The notes under the pieces are model-generated. The model saw nothing but the letters and a program-made list of their open reading frames with translations, did not search any database and was not told where the DNA came from. A DNA stretch of 64,000 bases, taken from Filosporella fistucella (Eukaryota > Ascomycota > Leotiomycetes > Helotiales). Location of the stretch: positions 620,001 to 684,000 of the forward strand of contig JAQJZZ010000007.1 of the NCBI GenBank assembly GCA_030077755.1, given 5' to 3'. The stretch's first letter is position 1, and every line of letters starts with the position of its first letter. Positions 31,109-42,342 of this stretch are shown in pieces. Position numbers and translations under genes: made by a program.

Positions 31109-32973
31109 CTAATCATCATCCTCCACAACTTCCTCAATGATCTCTCCCTCGCCATCATCCTCAAAGCTACCAGCAGGAACCTCATACAGACGCAACATTG
31201 GCTTATTAGGATCCTTAACAAGTACATATTTACCTTCTGGGCGCTTGAGACACATGTCAGCGATCGTGCGGACAATACCCCATCCATTGGACAGGGAGAG
31301 ATTCATCTGCTGGGCGAAATCGCGGGGTTTCCAGCCGACGACGCCGAGAATGACATGGCGGTCGTTGAGCTTGGGGTTGGCACGGGAGACAAAACTGAGG
31401 ATGTTAACTAAAACTCAACTAGAAAAATTGGGGAAAACTTACCCAAGCTTCATGACGTCCGCACGAGCCATGATACTTTGAACTGTCCATCTGGCAAGCT
31501 TGCATGAATTGTTCTTCATCTCCGTTGCTACAACGGCACCACGTTGACTGACCAACTTGGTTCTCCAATCAAGAGCACCACCGCTACCTTGAGCTTTGTG
31601 GTCAAACTCATTCAGAGCCTTGACAGTAAGCCACTGGTCCTCTCCACTAATAGCATTCTTTTGCACAGCATCGAGTTCTGTTCTGACAATCAGGTGAACT
31701 GGATCCTCGTCATTGAGAGAAAGATCAAAGCGGCGATATTTGTATGCCTTGCTGGCAGCTGGTTCTGTTTCCTCAGATGGGTTATAGAATGGATTCTCGT
31801 GAGCCATCTCCACCTTTTGGTTTTCACTCTCGATCATGACTTGATTGGCGAAATTGTGGTTGATGTATGTAGCTTCCTCCGCCAAAGCACTTGGTTGATT
31901 GATAGCATCTTTGCTACCTTCCGAAGCATCCATTGGTGCATCAGCAGCGTTTTCGTTGACGGTAACCATATCCAAGGTAGCATTATCTCTCTTGTCAAGG
32001 AAGACCTTGTTGCCTTGTCGAACAATGACAATATCCCATGGGTATACTGATCGAGGAGAGCACATAAGCATGGAGAGAACGCTATCTGTTGCAAAGATGG
32101 TGGCCTCATCCTTTTCTGCCAATTCTTGAATGACAGGATCTGAAGAGGTAGTGACATTATAGGCGGCCCGATCCACAACGTTCAACTTGCGCTCAGCAGT
32201 CTTGACTGGTTGCTTGTCGAATGATCTATCATAGTAGTAAAGGAAACCATAACTCTCAATATCCTCTCCCTCATCGGTATCCAGGTTGAGTTTGGCCAGA
32301 CGATTGAAATCGATTTCCTCGAGCATCTTCCAGTCGGGCTTAATGTTAACGGAAGCATCACGATTGCGCTGTGGCTTATCATAATCCTTCCAGCCAAATC
32401 TTCTGCCGCCTCTAGCACCACCACGTCCTCCACGGTTGTCATATCCTCCATATCCTTGTTGGCCACCTCGTCCTCCAACTCTTTGAAATTGTCCTCGTCC
32501 ACCTCTGGTGTCGCCTCTTCCCCCACGTTGACCCCGCCCTCGAGTAAATGTTCCACCACGACCGAATCTGGTCTTTGTCGAATCGCGGGTGTTTGTAACA
32601 ACAGAGAACGAGGATTCGTCCTCAGCAAGTTGAACCGCAAATAAGGAAGATGTGCCGGCTCCGTAAACTTGTTGGTCTGTGAACGTCAGCGCAAGTCGCA
32701 TGTTACTACATAATTATGCAGAAATTATAGATGCCAAGAAATGAGGCAATAAATCATACCTCTGTAGTTCCGGTTGTATTGTTGTCTTCCACCTCTTCCA
32801 TCTCGTCCATCTTTGCCCTCCGCAGTCCAATCTGCCATGCGACCTAACTTGTCGCCTTTTGAATACGGTGCGTATGGAACGCCATTCAAGGTAGTTTCTG
32901 TAGATGTTGGTGGTCCCCAGGAGTCCTCCGATGGGAGGGATGAAATGATATCTGAGAGAGAGATTGGCGCCAT
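31109..32973 (-). CDS. eIF3d: Eukaryotic translation initiation factor 3 subunit D
   Basis: Three exons, 32973-32760, 32676-31443 and 31394-31109, with introns of 83 and 48 bp; 577 residues, the usual length for the family. Conserved parts are the N-terminal [20 protein letters not shown] and [16 protein letters not shown], the [19 protein letters not shown] block, an Arg/Gly-rich stretch (about residues 105-160), [38 protein letters not shown], and [20 protein letters not shown]. eIF3d is a subunit of eIF3 that contacts the mRNA exit channel of the 40S ribosome and can bind the mRNA cap. The last exon ends in an acidic tail ([11 protein letters not shown]). The last junction falls inside a conserved sequence (KLG-FVSRANP), which supports the splice sites. 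Confidence 0.96.
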
Positions 32974-33337
32974 GGTTGCGGTGTTTAACGTTGAATTTCG
33001 TCTGGGGCGCTCTTCACGACTTTGAAATATTTCGATGTGTGGAAGAGTGGTTTAGTGGGGCAAATATCCTTGCCGATGCACGTGATATCAAAAATGGTAG
33101 CGCGAACTCAGCACTTTCACTGCTCGATTTCATATGCTGAGGGGTGAACTACATGTTCTATGCAAAAAGGGCAGATTTAAATTAAGTTTAAACTGTTGTA
33201 AGTAAATGATCCATCATTATCAATAAATCGTAAATCCCCCACATCATCCCTATATTTATCCCTCGCTCACCATATCCCTATCCTTATTCCAACGCCGACT
33301 ATGCTTATCAAATAGTTTGTTGAAAACAATTCAGCGC
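32974..33337. other. Intergenic region between eIF3d and the bZIP gene
   Basis: 364 bp containing the eIF3d promoter and the 3' end of the bZIP transcript. Nothing specific seen. Confidence 0.45.
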
Positions 33338-34709
33338 TCACAAAGTCATTTGATACTCAGGTTTTGTGTAGAACACACTTTCGAGAGCATCTCGGACCTC
33401 GAACTCCTCCAAGACAGCCCCGAATCTAATCCTGTTAGCTAGCCCAGCAATTAAAGTGTTGTACTCACCCATAGCACCTGACTTTGCCTCCGAGCTCATT
33501 ACACATTTTCTGAAAGTCTTCGGCACGAAGTTCTTGGAAGCGGGGATGACTCAGAACCATACCCCAAGCCATTACTGGAGTAATTTCGCCATCAAGGTTC
33601 AATCGTTTGCTCAAGTCGAGTAGATTTGCTAGATCTGGCTTCTTAAGATCCCAGGTCTTTTGGGAACCATTCGGGTTGTTTTGGCCATGGCCGAAAGGTA
33701 TTTCTGGACGTAACTCTGGGTATGGATCGGGTGGGCACGAAGCCATCAGAGCATGACCACAAGGATCACCTTCTGGCTCACTTGCTCTCTCGACTAGGAA
33801 TTGCATATGATCCATACAGGGTCTTTCAAGCCTATTTGTCGAAAAGCTGTCGTTAGCTAATGTGGGGGAGGCGACATGTACGCTTTCGCAGGATCGGCGT
33901 ACGTTAGAACGAAGTCAATCCCAGCCTGATCATAATCCACCCCTTGCTGCACTTGTTGTGCAGCTACACTACGGCCATTAACCGGTGGGTATGTTGGCGA
34001 GCCGAGGAGAGTATTGGCGTTTGATGAGTTAGTCTGTGGTGGGGGACTATATGATCCGGAACCAGGTCCATAGCTTCCAGAGATACTACCACTTGATGTA
34101 TATCCAACACTAGCATTTCTTGTAAGCTCATCTACACCGCCGGTACCGGTCCAAGGTATGCCGTGTTGTGCTAGTAGCTGCTTCAATTGTCGATTCTCCT
34201 CTGCAAGTGTTTCCTTGTCGCGCGAGACCATACTGAAATTCTCCTTGAGGCGGAGGACTTCCTGTTCGAGCGCTTTGATGTATAATTCCTTCCGTTCCCG
34301 ATGTGTCCTAATCTTGTCAGCCATTGCTTCCACATCCACATCCACATCACCGCTCGTGCATACCGTTGAGCCTGTCGATTCAACTCTTGTCGTCTTGTCA
34401 ATGCCGGTTTACTATCAGGCTTCGGTCCTCTTCGCTTTGGAGGTTGTCCATCCACTGTAGGACAGTTAGATTGTGTGCCACCGTCATGTTATTCTACTCA
34501 CCACGGGAGCTCTTCTTCTCTGTCAAGTTTTTCAAGAAGCCCAAATTGAAAGGACTTTTTCCACCGTCGGATTGCCCACTTCCATATCCGCTCCCTCCGG
34601 ATTTGTTCCCGTACTGATCGATTGGCGACGCGGAACTCATGGCGTCGATTGGAGAGGCTGGGAAGTCCCAATTCTCACGCGCAGATTCTGCTTGGTTTTC
34701 GTTAGCCAT
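33338..34709 (-). CDS. bZIP transcription factor (fungal AP-1-like, with Cys-containing C-terminus)
   Basis: Five exons: 34709-34502, 34454-34364, 34307-33882, 33831-33469, 33425-33338; introns of 47, 56, 50 and 43 bp; 391 residues. The basic region reads PALTRRQELNRQAQRTHRER and runs into a leucine zipper (LYIKALEQEVLRLKENFSMV, then LAEENRQLKQLL); intron 2 lies inside the basic region. A Ser/Gly/Tyr-rich linker follows, and then a C-terminal domain with LERPCMDH, DPCGHALMASCPPDP and GGKVRCYG, whose cysteines could serve as redox sites as in Yap/AP-1 proteins (inference). Every intron keeps phase. The upstream in-frame sequence to 35021 is read as a spliced 5' leader, because it contains a GTAAGT...TTAG intron and no conserved residues. 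Confidence 0.9.
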
Positions 34710-36925
34710 GATGTTTTCTTTTGCAATCCAGATGTGTCTTGAAGTGAGATCTGATTGAGATCTGATCGGAATCAAATCACGACGGGACGGGGTGGCTGCT
34801 AGCAAGCGGCGGCTAATATCAGATGTTGTGCATAACTTACCCAGAGAAGGGTCCTTGGGGTTGTCTGACGGTAGTTTTGGACTTCGACTGGTGGAATTTG
34901 AGTGTTGGTCTTGTTGTACGCCTCTGTTGCGGGGGCGGCGAGAGTATTTGGAATCAATTCGGGGGTGACAAGCAGCGCGTCCAGCTAACCTTATTTTCTG
35001 ATCTTCGCAGGGACAGGGCAAATACGAATCAAAATGAACAATTGTTTCCAGGCGGCTGGTTCAGATCCAGGGGAATCTGCAGCAGAAAGAGGCACAGAGA
35101 GATGGCAATTGAGCGGGAGTGTAGATGTGGAAGTTTAAACGTAGATATAGAATTGAGGGTCGGCAGTCGGTAGTGATATAGTAGCGGTAAGGTAGTAGAA
35201 TCGGGAATGGTCGTGATGAAGTAAGAAGCAGAATCCAGACCAGAACAAGTCGATCGGGCCTTTACAGGCAGGTTTCGTCGCTTTCAATGCGAAATCTGGG
35301 GCAGTGCAAACAGACGACGTACGGGTATGAAGACAGTCAAGAAGTAAGGGTTGGTATTCCAAGTTGACTGGACTGATGTTTGTCAGGACGAGGGATCTGG
35401 CGGGGAAATTGTCGCAGTCGAGTCGACAGGCAAGAGAGTAGCAGCGGCGTGATCGATTCCGAGTTGGATGTGAAGAGGGAGTTGCTTCGAATGTGGATGA
35501 AGAATGGTTGTGTAGGCTGAGGAGAGGGGGGAGTGCAGGTGGTGAGCTGAAATGGTGATGTGATTTGATGCAATGCGTTGCGGATGCAAGTGTAGATGCG
35601 TCTGCGAACGAGTGGATAAGAACGGGTACGGGTGCTTAAGAAGCGGGTTTGCAACGAACGATAGAGGTGGGTTAAAGAGTAGCTGCTTGATCTCGTATGC
35701 AGCAGTGGAGCACAGCTTGATTGGTTGGGGAGTGGATGAGGGTACTATGTACTCATATGGGGGAGATGCGGAAGAAGCAAGATAAGTATCACCGGGACAG
35801 ATAATAGAATAAGAGAAGACGAGACAAAATGTGATGAGATGTTTGGAGGTTTGTGCACTTTCTCAGCTTAAAATCTTCTCTTCTCCTTCTCGTGATTCTC
35901 CTCGTGCTTCCATTTCATTCAGCTGTGCTGGCCCGTCCACAGAAAGCATCAGCACGGTCCCTAGCCTGGCTGTCCTGTCTGCCCGTCTGCTTTACTTTTC
36001 CTGATTTAGGAACGACAGGGAGCGTATTTTACCTAGCTGATGAATCCGGAAAAGCCATGAATACCGATGAACCTTATTCGGATAGGAGGACAAGTACCGG
36101 GAAGTTCGATGACTTATAAAGGTGGAATTCATATACCACTATGGAATCGTGATACCTTGCAAGAGAATTGACGATATGCGAGAATCATTACTCCACGACC
36201 TCGGGCTCTTGGAGCTCTGGCCATATCTTAATTGATTGCATATTGATTGAGTTTTCGCTGGTCTATATTCTACTTTTAATGTCGATCCCGCTGCCAGAAC
36301 TCTAATACACGTCACTGGTCAGATGAAGCTGTCATTTCATCATAACAAGGCCAAGAGAAGTTACAGAAACAATCCAGAGTCACAGATATGGTGAAGAAAA
36401 GAAGACGGTGAGGCAAGACGATGAGTAGAGTCTTGAATCGGAGGTAAGTCAGACTCCGCCGAGAGATCTTTCATGAGGACTTTTACCGACTTCCTTGTCG
36501 TCGTCTTGTTCACTTCGACTACTCTCTTGTCCATTCCATTCAATACTAACGAGGTTGCAACGGCAACTCTTTACTCGACCTGGTCTTCTCCATTCCGTCA
36601 ACATCTGAACTTGATTTATTCGAATATCGAATATTCCATGTTTCTCACGACTCGGCGACTCGACTCGGGTGCTTTCTGGTTGTGCTTGTGCCTGTGCTTG
36701 TGCACTTTGCGTTGCTTCTGCGTCCAACCGGTTCCAGTCTCAGTTCCCGTCCTTGGTGTCGCATGTGCACTTGCACTTGCGAGCATGTCGCCTACTGACG
36801 TGGGGCAACCCACTAGGGACTTCACCTCAACGTCTACTCTATTGTAAGTCTCTGACCGCTATTGTAAATACTGGGCCATTGTTTTGCATTTTATTGTGTT
36901 TCTCAATATCCTCAATATATACGCT
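34710..36925. other. Long divergent intergenic region (bZIP / acyltransferase)
   Basis: 2.2 kb between two divergent starts. The bZIP side carries a probable 5'-leader intron near 34838-34803 (GTAAGT ... GATATTAG on the minus strand). The acyltransferase side is CT-rich from 36490 to 36900. A frame at 35853-36119 looks like a signal peptide but has no ATG. No gene supported. Confidence 0.5.
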
Positions 36926-37881
36926 ATGGCTGTTGGAGATGGACTCACGGCCATTCGTGGTATACTTCTCGCAGTGCCATGGGCATTATACCTGGTAGTT
37001 ATGGACTTGATCCTATCAGTCCTCCTCCCATTTAGCTACTTCTTCCCGAATTGGGTATACAATGCTTCTTCCTTTGTCGCATTCACGAACTGGAATTGGA
37101 TACAATGCATCTTCGAAATCTGCAATGGTGGAAAGATCACAATGTCCGGTGATGATCTGCCAGAAGGAGAATCCGCAATTGTCATATCCAACCATGTTTC
37201 ATGGACAGATTTCTACATGATCCAAGCTCTCGCTGTTCGTTCAGGCATGCTTGGGAGATGTCGCTGGTTCGCAAAGATTGAGTTGCGCTGGGTACCACTT
37301 CTAGGCTGGGGAATCTGGGCAATGGGTATGCCTATGGTGAGCAGAAAGTGGACAAAGGACAAGGCAGAGCTGGACCGAGTTTTCGCAGGTATCACTGAAA
37401 AGCAGTGGCCAACTTGTAAGTGATTGACTCCTATACACTAAACTTCATACTGACCTCATCTTCAGGGCTCATTAGCTTCAGTGAGGCTACTCGATACACA
37501 CCCAAGAAAGCAGCGGATGCGAACGCATGGTGCAAGGCAAACGACCGTCCGATCCCGAAACATCTCCTCTACCCAAGAACCAAAGGCTTCGTGACTACGG
37601 TTCAACATCTCCGAAAGGCGAAGCACGTTAAGGCAGTCTACGACATGACAATTGCATACGAACATAATCACAAATTCTTGGAAGCACCAACTATTTGGCA
37701 ATCACTGAGCCAAAGCGACCTTAGTGGGAAGAAAGGGTACAAATTTCATGTTCATGTCAGACGATTCCCTTTGGCAGATTTGCCGGAAGAAGACGCAGAA
37801 TTGTCGAAATGGCTGGAGAAAGTCTGGGTAGAGAAGGGCGAATATCTCGAGGCAAAGAAGGATGAGTGGGCAAGGCAATGA
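36926..37881 (+). CDS. PlsC-type 1-acyl-glycerol-3-phosphate acyltransferase-like protein
   Basis: Two exons, 36926-37415 and 37466-37881, with a 50-bp intron (GTAAGT ... TTCAG); 301 residues. An N-terminal hydrophobic hairpin (residues 8-50) anchors it to the ER membrane. The catalytic NHx4D box is NHVSWTD (His90, Asp95) and the acyl-acceptor box is SEATRYT (Glu170), a variant of EGTR. FAKIELRWVPLLGWGIWAMG matches the third family block. Members of this AGPAT/LCLAT-like group acylate lysophosphatidic acid or remodel other lysophospholipids. It is shorter than many homologues of about 400 residues because the C-terminal membrane spans are missing; a TGA at 37879 ends it. Longer upstream frames lack a usable acceptor, so 36926 is taken as the start. 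Confidence 0.88.
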
Positions 37882-38579
37882 TCGACCCAAATATGAAAAC
37901 AGCATTAGGCATCCAAAAATCCACCTGGAGGGACTTGTAGAGCAGAGGATGATTGCAGCGATGAATTAGGTGACATATTCACGATACCCATGAAATAGAA
38001 TCGAGTCTGGAATACACTTCTTTGTTCCCAGTTCTTATGGTACTAGGTATTCGGACCCGAATGCGATTTCCACGTTCAGGACAAAGACTTCAAGTGTTCT
38101 CATATCTCAGCGCAGGACTTTTCCTTTGTTTTTCAATTTTCCAGCAAGCCCACAATAATTCCGAAATATGATGCTTGAATATATCATCAACTTGATTGCT
38201 CTCTAGATGACAGACAATCCTCAAATATTGGGGCTAAGTCAGTTACATCCCATAAGTCGTTTTCTGCTGATTCCAGTGCCGCAGAAGCACTTTGTCTTCG
38301 ATTTCGAAAACGTCTTCTGAGCCGCAGACCTCATTTTACAACTTACAACAGCCCGAAGAATTCCTAATTCTCCACCTTGACACCAGAAACAGGTTCCAAC
38401 ATTATTCGATCAATAGTTCGGTCAACAGCCTTGTTCAAAGTCCAACTCAAGATTCCGTACCTTACCTCACTATCATATCTATCCTTACTCGAGAGGGAGC
38501 ATACAATCAAGTCTGCCTTCTTCCTGTCGATCTATCATCGCATAAGATTTACTCTCCCATCAAATTACTATATCTTAAA
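37882..38579. other. Intergenic region
   Basis: 3' flank of the acyltransferase gene and CT-rich leader of the next ORF. The frame upstream of 38580 is open but has no ATG. Confidence 0.4.
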
Positions 38580-39077
38580 ATGCCCTTTCAGTCCTCCCGT
38601 GTCCAATCTAAACTCCTTCCAGATTATCCAACCAATCCCCGTCGCGCTCGTCCTTCATTATCACTTTCGTTCCTAAATCTACCTTCGATATTTCATTCTA
38701 GTACGGCCACTAAGTAAGTATTCTCTTCTATTCTTTGTCTATTTCCTGCAATATTTATTCTACATATCAGACCTAAAGTCATTTTACACTCCTCCATTCC
38801 TTCTCCAGCCTATCTTCTCTATAATATACTAACCACACCTCCAGACCCTCTCACCCAGCTCTCCTCACCCCTCCCCCTCCCTCAAGATTCTTCTCCTTCT
38901 TCCACTCCTCCCAGCAACCCCCCTCACCCTCCTCCACCCTTTCCCCCTCAACACTCTTCCACGATCCACACAGTCTCCTCTCTCCAATCCACTCTTACAA
39001 CTCCAACTCTCCTCTCCCTTCATACACCACATACCATCAACCCAGCATCTCTACTAGAAAAGAGAAATTCATGTTGA
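38580..39077 (+). CDS. Hypothetical small Ser/Pro-rich protein
   Basis: Two possible exons, 38580-38713 and 38771-39077, joined in phase by a 57-bp intron (GTAAGT ... TATCAG), give 146 residues beginning MPFQSSRVQSK. The second exon stays open for 300 bases, through a proline-rich stretch (TPPSNPPHPPPPFPPQHSS). No domain recognised. The stop TGA at 39075 overlaps a second frame whose ATG at 39071 encodes a single hydrophobic helix (IFALFGLGVGLMALVVVCTV) followed by Gly/Met repeats; an intron joining the two is conceivable. Composition alone could keep this frame open, so it may not be a gene. Confidence 0.35.
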
Positions 39078-39955
39078 TTGTAGAGATTTTTGCGCTATTT
39101 GGACTAGGAGTGGGGTTGATGGCGTTGGTAGTTGTTTGTACTGTTAGAGGCATGGAGGGCATGAAGATTAGGGGAGGGAATATGGGGATGGGGAAGGGAG
39201 GAATGGGTGGAATGGGAGGGGAGGCCGGGTTAATTGGGTTGATTGGGGGTGGTGGTGTTAGGTGATTTTTGGAGAGGATGTAGAATGGGGAAGAGTATGA
39301 AGGGTGGGAAGAGGTGGATGTTTAATTTTGTGAATTGCTCTAGTAGCAGGAGTGGCTTGGAGTTTATTATTTTCTCTGTTGGTCAGTCGGACCTCTATTT
39401 GGTAGCAACAATTTCCCTCTCACAGCTCTGCAAATCACATCTTTTTATCTAAGCTTCCATTTTCATCGCTAGCTTCTTGAAATCTTTCTCGTCCTCCTAT
39501 CACTTCTCATGTTCTTCAAATTCTGTTGTGTACGTTCAACATTCATGATTTCACATAGTCAATCATGGGCAAATATATTTGGAAATTAGGTTTTTCATAC
39601 ATGTTTCATTGGTCATGTCTCTAGGACATTTTTGGGGTAAATTTATTGTTCAGAGGTTGTCCCTTCTGAGTTCCTTTCTCTCACTCGGGGAGATTTGAAG
39701 AAGGTAACTCTATCACAGAGGTGTAGATCATATCCGCTGCTGATATTTCCAGGACATCTCTTACCATCACATTAGTTTTGATAAATGATTCTTCATTCAT
39801 GTCTCCAGGGTAATTCGAAAAGAGACCTATTATAAATTGGTGGTCTTTCCGAGTGTCTATGCCTCCAGGACATTTTCGGGAGAAAATTTTATGATGGGAG
39901 CTGGCAATTGTCCACGGCTGACGTCTCCAGGACATCTCTCACCACCAACCCAGCA
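39078..39955. other. Convergent intergenic region
   Basis: Apart from the hydrophobic frame at 39071-39265 and the short repeats, nothing recognisable. Confidence 0.4.
39616..39945. repeat. Dispersed short direct repeats (gtctccaggacat)
   Basis: Five diverged copies of a 13-18 bp phrase at about 39616, 39746, 39801, 39859 and 39922, for example tctccaggacatctctcac and cctccaggacattttcggg. Spacing is about 130, 55, 58 and 63 bp. The block sits just past the 3' end of the RING gene and may belong to its 3' UTR. Confidence 0.5.
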
Positions 39956-40948
39956 TCAAACCCCCATTTCCTCAACCGGAACATGCAACTCAGCCAGTCT
40001 TAACCCCGCAAGATTAGGACCTGGCCTAAACAAAACATCATCCACCCCATCAGGCAGCTCATCCCCCCACCTATTCGGATTCTCGACCCCAGTCCGGAAC
40101 CCCTTCAACTGCTGATATCTCTCTATATTCTCCAAATTCAGATCTACACTCACGGCCCCAGCAACCTGAAAACTATGGTTCTCATCCGGAAACCAGTGAT
40201 ACATAGGTTCATCCCACGTATGATGATAAAAGATCTGAAATTCTCCATCTCGAAGCGGACACTCTTGACTGTATATGAGAGAACCCGTTATACATTCCCA
40301 ATGGAAGATATGTCCGAATCGACAGGGAATCCTACGTGCGTCCTCGAGTTCCATAGTATCGCGACAGATACCGCAGTAATCATCCCCGGGCTCGAGATGA
40401 TCTACTTTCTCCAGGAAGGAAGTAGCTTGTTCGCCGCCTTTACTTAGATCCCAGAGGTAGTACTTTTTAGGACGATCTCTATACTCAGGGTTACTCAGCC
40501 ACCAATTTATATCATGTAAGAACCTCTGTCTCTTCCGGTCAGCTCTCATCTTTTTATCAGCTTCGATAATTCTTTTCTGAACCCTAGATACCCTTTCCTG
40601 TTCCAAGATCCTAGCTTTCCACGTCTCGGCCATAATCTTGATCTCTCGCGGATTATATATCCTTGCGATCACGGTTTCAGGACGACTTAATCTATCCAGC
40701 AATCTCGCGATTCGCCAATCGTGACCTTCCATTTTGGCCATTTCGATGGGAGGATGGCAGGCGTTGCAGGGTCGGAGAGCGTAAATGTAGAAGGGCTTCT
40801 GGCCAAGGGGATTCCAGCATGTTTCCGCGGCCCCAGGGTCGAAAGCGTGTTCCATGGTGAAGGCTTCTATGCAAGGCGCTGAGTGGATCATGCCGATAGT
40901 TACGTGACCGCAGATGCGGAAGAATATTTCGACGTGTTGGCAGGCCAT
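39956..40948 (-). CDS. RING-like finger protein
   Basis: Single exon, 330 residues. The N-terminus has repeated Cys/His pairs (CQH, CGH, C26) and a CNAC motif at 61-64. Residues 120-145 are a charged helix. The RING-like domain has C192-x2-C195, C209, H213, H216, C219 and C230; the expected last Cys (CPxC) is replaced in CPLRD, so the eighth zinc ligand is missing or supplied by Asp234. RING proteins are usually E3 ubiquitin ligases; the changed ligand leaves activity in doubt. Similar Cys/His N-termini with a C-terminal RING occur in lineage-specific fungal families. ATG at 40948 is the natural start. Confidence 0.75.
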   Translation of the reverse strand: MACQHVEIFFRICGHVTIGMIHSAPCIEAFTMEHAFDPGAAETCWNPLGQKPFYIYALRPCNACHPPIEMAKMEGHDWRIARLLDRLSRPETVIARIYNPREIKIMAETWKARILEQERVSRVQKRIIEADKKMRADRKRQRFLHDINWWLSNPEYRDRPKKYYLWDLSKGGEQATSFLEKVDHLEPGDDYCGICRDTMELEDARRIPCRFGHIFHWECITGSLIYSQECPLRDGEFQIFYHHTWDEPMYHWFPDENHSFQVAGAVSVDLNLENIERYQQLKGFRTGVENPNRWGDELPDGVDDVLFRPGPNLAGLRLAELHVPVEEMGV

Positions 40949-41290
40949 CTTGAGGATGGTGACAGTGGGGATTGGGAAAGTGAGGGTTCGAGTGGTGGTA
41001 TCATCTTGGAGAACATTAGTTTTTGAGATTAAAAACTCGGTATCATAGTACTGTTTAGATTGTCCATATTAAACAGACTTCAAAATCTCAAGCAGAAGCT
41101 TTTTACAATATATGACTACCTTTGTGTGTTAAGATATCATTACTCTTTCACTTATAAACAATAGCATTGTCAAGCCAAAAGAAGTCTCTTTATTTGTATT
41201 AAACACACTATAATGCAGACAAAGCTTGGAATAAATAAACATTATTCTTAAACAGTCTCAAACCCTCCTCACAGCAGCCACAAGCCCATT
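40949..41290. other. Spacer
   Basis: Promoter side of the RING gene and 3' flank of the membrane-protein gene; AT-rich. Confidence 0.4.
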
Positions 41291-42292
41291 CTATGGATTC
41301 GCAACAAAAAGCGCATCTGGTCCTTCGCCAGCTCCACCAGAAGCCTGCGAAGCAGCATCCCCATTCACCCCCCCTCCCTGCCCACCATTCTCCTGTTCAT
41401 CATTAACAGTCGTTCCCTCAATCGAGCTCCCCGTCTGACCTGTCGCTTCAGAATTAGCTGGACCTGCAATTGGACTCCCCGGCTGGGCCGAAGCCTGTGA
41501 GTCCCAAGAGTTATCCTCAAGAGTCACGCCAGCGCCCTGAACGTGGACGACTTGATTCCACTCCACATTCTTCCTAGCATAAGAAAGAATCAAGAATATA
41601 ATAGCGTAAAACTCAAACCAAAGTATTCCCCATTCAAGATTGCGGATATACTGCTTGACCATATAATCGATACTGAGTAAGTAAAGCGGTTGAACCATAC
41701 ACATAGCCAGTCCAAAACACTCAGCGCGGAGGTAATCATTCTCTCTAGTCGCACAATCGTTTTCCGCGAACAGGAACGCGCATTCTCGCACTTGGTTCCT
41801 GGTTACTACCATTCCGTGCGCGTTGTCGGGACGATTCATCGTGAGATAGGTGTCGACAAGCATGGCTGCGGAGACGAATAGGAAGGCAGCGCCCATGGTT
41901 TTGCACGTACGGCGGAAGATGTGCTTGAGTAGTTGCTGGCTTTGTGCGGATCGGATGCCACGCCATGAGAAGGGGAAGTAAGGTGCACATTCTATTAGGA
42001 AGAAAGTGAAGAAAAATAGCCAGGCAGTGACAGAGTCATCCATTCTCAATAGGCTGCAGGAGCGTTGCGGGGATAAATCGTCCGACTTGAATAATTTGCG
42101 GAAATCGATATCTTGAGCAATCTGGGAAAGAATTGGAACTCGGGTTATAAGCTTTGATGGGAGTTCTTTGTGTGCTACGTTCAAGCACAATGAGCATTCA
42201 ACTATGATAAAGAAGACCGCATGCGGACCGGGGAGACCCAACCGCAACCGGCGAACCAAGAACCTTTGTGCTGTATATATATTCAAACTCAC
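41291..42292 (-). CDS. Predicted membrane protein, lineage-specific
   Basis: Single ex­on, 333 residues. Hydrophobic segments near residues 23-40, 88-105 (AWLFFFTFFLIECAPYFPF), 130-148 (AAFLFVSAAMLVDTYLTM) and 195-245. The last 80 residues are a soluble Gly/Ser/Asn/Gln-rich tail (GGQGGGVNGD, ASQASGGAGEG). Acidic and cysteine residues lie between the helices. No family recognised. The start lies 50 bp from the start of the coiled-coil gene on the other strand, and that gene also encodes a membrane-anchored protein, so the pair may be expressed together. Confidence 0.65.
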   Translation of the reverse strand: MSLNIYTAQRFLVRRLRLGLPGPHAVFFIIVECSLCLNVAHKELPSKLITRVPILSQIAQDIDFRKLFKSDDLSPQRSCSLLRMDDSVTAWLFFFTFFLIECAPYFPFSWRGIRSAQSQQLLKHIFRRTCKTMGAAFLFVSAAMLVDTYLTMNRPDNAHGMVVTRNQVRECAFLFAENDCATRENDYLRAECFGLAMCMVQPLYLLSIDYMVKQYIRNLEWGILWFEFYAIIFLILSYARKNVEWNQVVHVQGAGVTLEDNSWDSQASAQPGSPIAGPANSEATGQTGSSIEGTTVNDEQENGGQGGGVNGDAASQASGGAGEGPDALFVANP

Positions 42293-42342
42293 TTGAAAGC
42301 TTGCACTTTACCATTCTTCTTGAATGCTTTCGGCTCTTCGCT
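42293..42342. promoter_or_regulatory. Very short divergent promoter gap
   Basis: Only 50 bp separates the two start codons; the plus-strand ATG at 42268 would even overlap the minus-strand gene. Promoter elements must lie inside one or both coding regions. A TATA-like tatatatatt occurs just upstream on the + strand (about 42274). Confidence 0.4.

Noticed and set aside
34710..35021. N-terminal extension of the bZIP protein in the same frame
   Set aside because: Contains a GTAAGT...TTAG intron and basic, unconserved sequence; the ATG at 34709 gives a normal family start.
35853..36119. Signal-peptide-like frame of 88 codons on the + strand
   Set aside because: Begins at GTG with no in-frame ATG and no intron that supplies one.
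36473..36847. 124-codon ORF in front of the acyltransferase
   Set aside because: Ends near a GTAAGT but there is no acceptor before the acyltransferase start, and the peptide is low-complexity Cys/Leu.
39071..39265. Independent single-helix membrane protein (64 codons)
   Set aside because: Low-complexity Gly/Met tail and overlap with the end of another frame; kept only as a note.
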